This document shows, piece by piece, positions 56,170 to 64,000 of a DNA stretch of 64,000 bases. The first letter of the stretch is position 1. The number at the start of each line of letters is the position of its first letter. The stretch comes from Hemerocallis citrina (Eukaryota > Streptophyta > Magnoliopsida > Asparagales > Asphodelaceae). The translations under genes and the position numbers were made by a program. The notes beneath the pieces were generated by a model that saw nothing but the letters and a program-made list of their open reading frames with translations, searched no databases and had not been told where the DNA came from. The stretch spans positions 254,489,228 through 254,553,227 of the forward strand of contig CM030358.1 in the NCBI GenBank assembly GCA_017893485.1, in the 5' to 3' direction.

Positions 56170-56740
56170 CTGCCTTGGGTGGTTGCACTTCGGCCATGGT
56201 CTCCTCCTGACTCTGACGGCCCCGAAGCGGATGTCAGGGTCGGGGGAGATCAGGGCAGAAGAGGTGACGACCGGAGTCAAGGCGGATGCCTGTCTTCAAG
56301 ACCTTAACCCTGAGGTCGTCGGTCGGGTGGTCACTCTTCCGCCGTGATCTTCTCCTGATTCTGACGGTCCCGATGTGGACGTCAGGGTCGGAGGAGATCA
56401 GGGCAGAAGGGGTGATGACTGGAGTCTGGACCCGGGGTATAAGGCGCTTCGGAAGGATGGGTGGTCACCCTTCCGCCATGATCTTCTCCCGATTCTGACG
56501 GTCCCGACGCGGATGTCAGAGTCGGTGGAGATCATGGCAGAAGAGGTGACGACCGAAGTCCGGAGCCGGGAGACGAGTTGCTTTGGAAGGACGGGTGGTC
56601 ATTCTTCCGCCATGATCTTCTCCTGACTCTGATGGCTCCGATGCGGGTGTCAGGGTCGGCGGAGATCATGGCTGAAGAGGTGACGACCGAAGTTTGGAGC
56701 CGAGGGACAAGCTGCTTCGGAATGATTGGTCTCTTCCCAT
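56170..56740. repeat. 134-148 bp tandem repeat, four copies
   Basis: Units centred on CTGACGGTCCCGATG, GGAGATCAGGGCAGAAG and GGTGACGACCG start at about 56213, 56361, 56495 and 56629 (measured at CTGACGG). Copies are more diverged than those of the 72 bp array. Confidence 0.88.
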
Positions 56741-57416
56741 TTCTGTCTTCCTTCTGGGCCGACGGCTTCTGATGGTTGTCATCCCGAAGGAGTTAGAGAT
56801 GGGAGATGTGCCGATCTGCTTTTTGACCGGGCCCCGCGAGATGGTGGTTTCTCTCCAATCCTTGACCGATTCGTGGTTTCGGCTCCGAGGCCGTAGGCTT
56901 CGAGTTGCTCATGGGTGAGAGGTTAACCGACCGAGACCTGGGGCCCGGGGGGCTCGCCGAGGGCGATGCCTTAAAACTTTTAATCAAAATTTTCTCTGGC
57001 TTCTTCAGACCGATGCAGAGTGTCTGAGTTTGAGGTGCTTCGTCCGAGCCACCTGGCGCGATCTGAACCGTTGGGTGGTGTTACGAATCTCGAGACGGAC
57101 CCTGTTCCCAAGAAAATGCTATCTTGTCGTTTAGCGTCACTGGCAGGATCTGGGCCGTCTGATCGAGATCTTACACGAAGGTTGAGGAGAAAGTGAATTT
57201 TCTCCGTTTTGACGCTCGGATGGAGACTTGCTCGGTTAGCCGACCGAGCCCTTCGCTGTTGGGTTCGGATCGCACGTTGCTCGGATTTCGAGCCTGTTGA
57301 GCCGAGGCACTTGACTTGGTGAAAAGACAAAGCCGTTTTGGGCCTCCGCGACGTTTTGAGAACGGCCCAAAAGTTGCGCCCTAACGTATGGAAGCCCAAG
57401 GGACTTTCCCTTTCAC

Positions 57417-57616
57417 TATAAATTTTCACCCCCCTCACCCCAAGTCTCATTATTCACCTTCACTTTCTCTCTCAAGTTTTTACTTTTTACCATCGAAGTT
57501 TTTAGCTCCTGGGTGGTGCTGCTAGCTGTCGCGGCGAGGCGTTTCTTTGTTCCGGCGAACTTTTCCGACCGTAGCAGTCACTTCAAGATCAGTTTCTCCC
57601 CTTTCTTTTTAGGAAA
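57417..57616 (+). promoter_or_regulatory. TATA box and leader of the antisense gene in element F
   Basis: CTATAAATTTTCACCCCCC (TATAAAT at 57417-57423) is followed by a CT-rich leader (TTCACCTTCACTTTCTCTCT) and the ATG at 57617. Element H has the aligned but decayed CATAAAT near 10727. A dedicated promoter on the strand opposite to the element's LTR supports a separately transcribed gene. Confidence 0.65.
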
Positions 57617-60600
57617 ATGGTTAAGATTACCCCTTCGGATGTGACCCCCGCCTCGGACCAAGTCGTCGGCCGAGCGGGTAAAGGAAAGGAGGTGATGGAG
57701 CCGACTGAGCAGACTGTTGTTCGGCCGAGCAAGAGTGGCGAAGTCGCCGAGCCGCACCAGGAAGTTGTGGCGAAGTCTCAGAAGGGCAAAGGAGTGGTCA
57801 CAATAATCGAGCAGCCGAAGACAGCAGGGGCGTTTGGTCGTCAGCCCATCGTTCTGTCGAGTGTGGGGGGTGTTTGGAGTTACTCCGAAGAGATGTTGGA
57901 GAAGGTGACTCAGGGCATCGCTAAGTCTGTTGAGGAGAATGAGCCGAGGGAGTTGTCCGAGGTGGATCATACCATTTCATCTCTTACCGAGGCCGATCTG
58001 CATCGGATCCGAGCCGGATTCCAGATTCCAGCCGAGTTTGGGCTACTCCTCCCCGGACCGGGATTCCGAGCTTCCACGTCGTCTTCGCCTGACGTGTGTG
58101 TTTTTCCCCTCGACTCCTTGCATGCCGGGCTTCGTTTCCCGCTTCATCCATTTATCGTAGAGGTTCTCATTTGGTATGGTTGGAGCCCTGCCCAGTTGAT
58201 GCCGAACACTTGGAGACACGTCCTGGAGTTTGTTCTCCGGTGTCAAGAGATCGGAGCTGAGCCGAGCTTGTTCCTCCTTCGGAGCCTTTACCGCCCCTGC
58301 CAACCGAACAGGAATGAGCAGAGGTTCTACCTTTCGTCACGGACGGGCGTGAAGTTGATCGAGAACCCAGACTCGATCAAACATTGGAAGGAGAAGTATT
58401 TTATTATCCGAGCTCCTACACCCTGGGCAATTCCGATAGCTTGGAGGAAGGAAGGCCTGCCTAAGCGAGCGAAGAAGGAGCGGTACTGAGTGACGAGGAG
58501 GCGGAAGTCCTCAAGAAGCTCCTCGCCCTGCCAACGCTAAGTTGGAAAGACATTACCGAGGAAGCTTTGTTCCGGGGGGGGGGGTCTCAATCCGATCGAC
58601 CCTAGTACGCTTCTGGTATTTTTACTTCTTTGCGTAAAGTTCTTGAAAAATTTATCTAAGTTTTTTCATTCGGATTGTGCAGAGTCTTCTAAGATGGACT
58701 ACAGGGCATTGATGGCGAAGGCCAAGGCGAAGGAGCAGGAGACGAGGAAGAAGAGACCCTCGGCAGGGCCTCAGGGCGGCCGAGCCCCGAACATACCTTC
58801 GGTCGCGAAGACCGCCGACCTGCAGAAGGTCGTTGTTCCGGAGACCGGTCCCGAGCAGGAGAAGGCCGCAGCCCTCGATCCTCCTGTTTCAGATTTGCCG
58901 ACACCAACGGCGAAGGGGGATGCTCCCGGCTCGTCGAGCGGTGCGTTCGGCGTGAAAGAGGTGCTATCCCTCCAAGTTCCGCCCTTCACTGCCGATGCGG
59001 AGAAGATCTTGACTGAGAGGCACAAGTAGATCTTCGTCCCCGACTGGCAAGTGATGAAGGTCGACGGTTTTTTGGGCGACGACAACATTTGTATGGAAGC
59101 GGTGAAGCACCTGCCGACCCCAAAGGATCGAGCGGCCCTTAAGGCCGGGCTAGTTGGGGACGCCACAATGCAGATTGCTCGGAACACAATGTCGGTAAGT
59201 GGACCGAACACTTTCTCATTGAAACTTTTTCCTAAAATTTTCTAAGTTCCTGGGTTCGGACTCTAACAGTTTGTTCTCTTTTCAGACCTTCTGCCACTTC
59301 AACTTCTTGCTCGAGGAGTTTGCGAGCAAGGAATAGGAGCTGACGGCACAGTATGACTGGGAGAGGTCGGAGCGCGTCAAAGCTACGAAGCTGCTCGATG
59401 CTGAGCAACTCCTCTCGGCAAAACGGGGGGCCGAAGTGTCAGGGTTGGAGGCGAAGCTGGCCGACGCCATTCAGCAGTCGAAGGACATTACCGCCAAGCT
59501 CGAGGCCTCAGAGAAGGAGAACGCCGAGCTGAAGGAGGAGTTGGCTAATGCCCGGTCGGAGGCAGAGAAGGTTCGGAAGAGGGCCGAGAAGATCATGGCC
59601 AAGCACCGGTCTAAGGTGGCAAAGGCGAAAAAGGCTGTGCAGGACGAGGCCGAGCATCACATGTTCAAGAACATGGAGGACGCGTACGGTCGAGCCCTTC
59701 TTCACATCGCCGCCCGGAACCCGGGGTTCGACACGTCTTCCTACCGCTTCTACGACCCTGTGGAGGGGAAGGAGGAGCTTCCCCCGGTGATGCTCGGCCC
59801 TGAGGGACAGACCGAAGGTGTCGAAGGCCCGGGCGAGACTAAGGCCGAGGGTGAGGACGAGGCCGACTCCGAGGAAGAGAGCGGGAGTGAGGACGAGGAC
59901 GAGGACGAGGTCGAGGGTGAGGACGAGGCCGAGGGGTCGACAGACCCGAACGATAAAAAGGTCGACCCCTGACTTGGTTGCGTCTTTCAGTCTTTTGTTC
60001 TTTTTTTTTTGTAAGCCGAACTGTGGACTGGCCACCGCTCTTGTAACACTTTTCTTGAGTTTTGAATGAAAACATTTTTAGTTTGGCCAAAATTTATCTA
60101 AGTGTTTGTCCCCGGATTTTTTGTCTAGTTAGTCGTAAAATTCTCCAAGTGTTGGCCGTCGGATTTATCTCTGCTTTTCAAGTGAAGTTCGGTCCGATCA
60201 CGGAGGTTTCGTACCTTCGTAAGGAGCTGACCAAAACAAAGCGAGAGCTTTCACTTAGCCGAGAGAAGCGCTTTTATATGTTCCTGAAGCTGGAGGAGAT
60301 AAAGGCAGCTGCGAGGGGGTATTGTCGCGAGCTGAAGCAGCTACGAAAATGACCCCAAGCCCCTTGCCCCGAAGGCGAGATCGAGCGGCTTCGTAGAGAG
60401 CTTGCCGTCGTTGAGCGGAAGAATGACGAGCTCTTGGCCGAGATCCAACACTTGGAGTCAGCGGAGAAAGATCGTTCGGCGGAAGAAGAGAGACTAGCTT
60501 CCGAGCTGGAGAAGGTGTCGACCGAGCGCAAAAAGTTGTTGGCCGAGGTTGACAAGCTAAGGAGGATCACGATAGATAGGGGGATCGAGGTCACCCACTA

Positions 60601-61328
60601 GCGACGGCTCGCGATCGATAGTGCCAATGCCTCGGGCTCTTCAAGACCTCCTCGTTTGAAGATGTTGGCGAATGACGATGCTCTGAGAGACAAGATTATT
60701 GAGCTGGAGGAAGAGGTCGCGTCGCTCAAGCCTCTGCCTGAGAGGGCCAACGTTTGCAGTACGTCGTGCACTCGCGAAGAGAGCGAGAGAGGGATTACCT
60801 TTTACAAACTTGTGACTCGTTTGCCCGTGGCTAGGCGGAGTCCTGCTGACACTCAGAGTAGTGTAGCCGTCTCGTCTAGCGGTGCCTCGGTCGGCGCCAC
60901 AGTTAGGGTCAGCGGCGAAGGGGGATCTCGCTTCGTTGGTTTGGAATCGAGCTCGGAGGTCAGGCCTCGCCGTCCTCGCGTTTCCCTGAACCGAAGCGTA
61001 CCCCTTCCGAAGAGGCACTAAACATGTCGTCTTATGTTTCTTCTGGCTGTTGTAAAACTCTGTTGTAGGGTCGGTCTTGTTGTATGTAGAGTCACTATAT
61101 CAGAATAAATGTGAAAGTTTGTTTGGAAAATTCTTGAAGTGTTGGATTTCGGCAATGTTTTGAAATTTTGTTATTCGTTTTTTCCTCTTTTCAGCTCGTG
61201 GTGGCAACTCAAGACGCCGGCCCCAATCGCTCGGACGACGACGTTCGGACCGAGGTTGGCTCGGGGGTGACGAGGTCGCGCTCGGCGAGGTGCCGAGAGC
61301 GGCTGTATGAAGTTGAGCTGGAATCGCG
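57617..61328 (+). pseudogene. Antisense spliced gene of element F: Transposase_28-like domain plus coiled coils
   Basis: Residues 1-110 or so are low-complexity and basic/acidic. A conserved domain follows: FQIPAEFGLLLPGPGFRAST, LHAGLRFPLHPFIVEVLIWY, then NTWRHVLEFVLRC, GVKLIENPDSIKHWKEKYFI. It resembles plant 'putative gypsy type transposon' (Pfam Transposase_28) domains. The frame breaks near 58485. Introns fit at 58605-58682 (after GACCCTA) and 59195-59285 (after ATGTCG), both at positions matched in element H. After them come Lys/Glu coiled coils (59436-59900), an acidic tail (EDEDEDEVEGEDEAEG) and TGA at 59970. Further coiled-coil frames (60205-60350, 60361-60600, 60656-61020) and an open segment after an acceptor (61196-61328) may be more exons. 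In-frame TAGs occur at 59026-59028 and near 59332. Function is unknown. Confidence 0.7.
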
Positions 61329-62992
61329 TGTTGTGCAATCTAGATGACCTAAACTAGACACAAATTAAAAATCTCGCAAGTGTACGAATCGTTTAGAGAA
61401 GCGTAGTGACGAGCAAGGATCGATCCCACAGAGATTGTAGAATTTAACTTACTAACCAATAAAATAGAAATAATCATCTTAAAGTGTTGTTCTAAAGAAA
61501 TAAAAAGATTAAAAACTATATCAAGGAGTTCTGAATCACAAATATTTATCAAGTAGTTGGGTTTTGATTTCCACCTATAGTCAGTAATGCTAAGTCATCT
61601 TCTTCACTATTCTAGTTACTCATGTTCGTTCCTTTAAGGGCATGGTATCTACTCCTTAAAGTATTGTTTCCCTAGCCAAGAATTAGGCATGGTATCTACT
61701 CTAATTCATTTCTTTCCTTAAGTATTTAGCATGGTATCTACTAAGTTGCACTTAAAAAAAACATAAGAACAATGGAAACGAACAAACACTCGAAGTTCTA
61801 GAAATTGGTATCAGATCTAGATCCTTCAAGTTGATTAAACCAAGAACCCCTAAGGACTCCTGTGTTACAAGTTATGAGCACGAGATACGGGTCGTCTCTA
61901 TACTCATATAACAGATTCAGATTTATAACATGCAACTTGATAATCGCAGGTTCTGTATGGCAGTCGACTTGCTCTCACTCTCAGTCGACTGCTCTTAGAA
62001 CTTCTGAACAAGTTTGTCTATTATAAATCTATACCAATACTCTCAGGTTTAATCAATAAGTAACGGAATAGCATTCAGAAAAATATAAGCATTACATAAC
62101 TACGGTCTCAATCTACCCAACTATGAAATTAGTTCCACATAATAAAACTTTTATTAACTAACAGTTTCGAATACATGATGAAAATAGAATTAGAAAGAGA
62201 AGAAATAAACTGATGATGTTTGCTCTGAGAAGTCGACTGCTGTCACTCAGTCGACTGGCTTGTGCTTCAGTTTACTCGATCTCCTTCTTCTCCGATGCTG
62301 ATAGAATAATCTTCTTGGTTGATGATTTGATGATTCAGAAGTTTCGTCTGTCGTTGATGATCTCCCCCTGAATAACGCCTCTTTGTTGATATTTATAAAC
62401 ACGGGAAGGGAATTAGGGTTTGCGTTACTTTCCACAAAAGTCCTCTTCTTTTATTTATTTTCTTCCTTATTTGCTCGGCGTTTTATTTCTTTCTCTTTTC
62501 TTCTTTTCTTCCTTATCTGCTAACCACGTACTCTCGCCAATCCCCTGTCTCTAGCTTCGATTTGTTGGAGAAGTTGTTATTCGCATATAGCCCAGGGTTT
62601 GGATAGATTTGGATTTAGATACGGATGGATCTTATCTTTTCACTCCGCCGCCTACCAGTCGACTGGCTTTGGTGGCAGTCGACTGTGCCGAGACATCTGT
62701 AGCTTCATGATTCCTTCAGTCAAGTCGACTGATGTTGGGGAAGTTGACTGTGCCGAGCCCCAGCAATCTCTCTGTTCGGTCGACTGATGAAGAGCCAGTC
62801 GACTGTTTCACTGCAGTTCCCTGTATATCATCCTCTCAGTCTGTATTAGTCTGGAATCTGCTTCGTTTTGCTGCTTTTGGTTGTTTCCTATGAAAAAGAG
62901 AAAAGAAGAGTAAAATACCACATATAGAGCATTTAAATGTCTAATTGCACTAAGATTATTGTTCCTAAATGTGAATATTCTTGAGTTCATCA
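61329..62992 (-). repeat. 3' LTR of element G (boundaries by TG...CA)
   Basis: It runs TGTTGTGCAATCTAG to GAGTTCATCA, 1.66 kb, next to the polypurine tract complement AATACCCCCAAACTT. On the - strand TTTATAAATATC (about 62390-62400) is the likely TATA box. At 61374-61432 the text GCAAGTGTACGAATCG ... GGATCGATCCCACAGAG is a word pattern I recall from many plant gypsy LTRs. There are nine GTCGAC palindromes. The partner LTR lies outside the window, so the left edge is inferred. Confidence 0.68.
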
Positions 62993-63292
62993 AATACCCC
63001 CAAACTTAGCTTTTGCTTTTCCTCAAGCAAAAAGTGAAATTATGAACAAGGGGAAAATAATAGTCTCAGTCCATCACTCCAAGAAAATGTCTCATTATCA
63101 AAATTTTGCAATCAAAATTATAAACAATTTACAAATAAAGTAAAAACAAGCATACCCACTTTCTCTAGTGCAATTGTCTATTCATAACTCCAAACCCAAC
63201 CACACTTGTCATACAATTAATTATAATTATAGTATGTAACACTCCATCTGTGATTATCCCTTTTCTCTACTACAAACCGAGTAGCAAACTAG

Positions 63293-63295
<3 letters not shown>

Positions 63296-63329
<34 letters not shown>
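63296..63329. repeat. Poly-T tract (34 bp)
   Basis: An uninterrupted T run inside element G's 3' non-coding region. It reads as poly-A on the element strand. Confidence 0.92.
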
Positions 63330-63338
<9 letters not shown>

Positions 63339-64000
63339 AATCTCTTCTTTAGGTCGTCACTTGCCTTTTGACGCGAGTGCAAGACATTTGTGATGAATCC
63401 ACCCGGTTACTCAATAAGTCACAAACTTTAAGTGCTTTGCATACTCATATTTCAAGTTGCCGTTTGACGTAAAGGTAAACATTGGTGATGAATACCCCTA
63501 GTTACTAAGCACTCAAAACATTGGAGTAGATTGACTTTATTCATATATATATATTCTTTTAGTCTTTACTCTATTTACTTAAACTCTGTTTAGGACTAGA
63601 TCAAAGGGAATAATCACCAGAAAAAGCATCACATTTGTTTTTTATGTATAATCGCATGACTCATATAATTTTGTAAGGAATTATGAAACTCAACAATCCT
63701 AAAGTAAATAAGTATCCTTACTCTTACTTTATAAGAAATTGTTTATCCAAAAAAAAATAAAAGACTCTAATTGTAAATAACTACCCCCAAACTTAGATGG
63801 AACATTGTCCTCAATGTTCGCACAAAACTTAAAGTACAGGCATGTGTTACCAACTAGTTTGAAGGAAAGAAAATAAAATAAAGAAATAAAGAACTGATTA
63901 AAGAAATAAATAACTAAAGTGTGTAAGTACTCCCCTGAAAAATTGGGTTGCCTCCCAATAAGCGCTGTGTTTTCTGTCTTCAGCTAGACATGATGAGTTC

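Larger units (their letters stand above)
53858..61328 (-). mobile_element. Element F: 3' part of a Tat-like Ty3/gypsy element
   Basis: It is oriented on the - strand, as shown by the 3' LTR (53858-54438) and its polypurine tract. Going right it has an AT-rich block, tandem repeats (55218-56740) and a promoter plus spliced gene on the + strand (57417-61328). It is cut at 61329 by element G. Extra antisense genes and repeat-rich 3' regions are known for Tat-lineage elements. Gag and pol are not in the window. Element H (8000-12106) is a decayed relative with the same order. Confidence 0.72.
61329..64000 (-). mobile_element. Element G: 3' end of a gypsy-type LTR element, continues past the window
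   Basis: On the - strand, reading from the right edge, the text TTGGGAGGCAACCCAA (about 63943-63958), then TTGAGGACAATGTTCCATCT, AAGTTTGGGGGTAG (about 63782-63795) and a second CTAAGTTTGGGGGTATT (62993-63009) lead to an LTR at 61329-62992. These motifs typically lie between pol and the 3' LTR of plant gypsy elements. No coding domain falls in the window. It inserted into an exon-like part of element F's antisense gene. Confidence 0.75.

Noticed and set aside
55218..56740. Possible CRISPR-like array from regular repeats
   Set aside because: Plant nuclear context. The repeats are contiguous tandem units without unique spacers.
57617..58489. Host gene on the + strand encoding a 290-residue protein
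   Set aside because: Its domain, its place between LTR-linked repeats and a second copy with the same surroundings in element H mark it as element-borne, not a host gene.
59508..60035. 175-codon frame on the - strand opposite the coiled-coil region
   Set aside because: It is the shadow of the Glu/Lys-rich coiled coil and acidic tail encoded on the + strand (Leu/Val-rich antisense).

Overview
This is nuclear DNA of a flowering plant, most likely a eudicot with a repeat-rich genome. It holds one intron-rich host gene with GT-AG introns, and almost everything else is LTR retrotransposon, MITE or simple repeat. I see no bacterial, organellar or rRNA/tRNA genes. The species cannot be fixed from the sequence alone.

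The one host gene that looks functional is a plastidial pyruvate kinase of the beta/PKP3 type. It has twelve exons on the + strand (13876-39952) that splice in frame to about 566 codons. It spans 26 kb because introns 6 and 8 carry Copia elements, both antisense to the gene. A TATA box and CT-rich leader precede it. At the left edge (74-199) is a decayed ubiquitin-like fragment.

Left flank: a 2.9 kb Copia-derived element (292-3208) with a TTAGG target duplication that has only gag/protease/pre-integrase remnants; a decayed Copia pol (about 5040-7990, - strand); then the 3' part of a Tat-like Ty3/gypsy element (about 8000-12106, + oriented). This last element carries a spliced gene running opposite to the element, a degenerate repeat zone, an AT-rich stretch, a poly-G polypurine tract and the 3' LTR. 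A 641 bp MITE lies just upstream of the kinase promoter.

Right flank: a second copy of the 2.9 kb gag-only element (41466-44374, - strand), then a nested stack. A TRIM (from 44457) is interrupted by a Sirevirus-like Copia (from 45273). That Copia's LTR carries a 4.1 kb solo LTR (45770-49882, TSD CCTAC), and its coding region is cut at 53858 by a second Tat-like element. The Tat-like element has large tandem repeats and the same antisense spliced gene (57617-61328), which is itself cut at 61329 by another gypsy-type element running off the window.

Three points stand out. (1) A spliced, antisense gene with a Transposase_28-like domain is conserved in two copies of a Tat-like element, with matching intron positions. 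(2) A gag-only Copia family is represented twice with the same deletion structure. (3) A GTCGAC-centred palindrome recurs in pairs within LTRs of at least three unrelated element families, with symmetric changes on both flanks.
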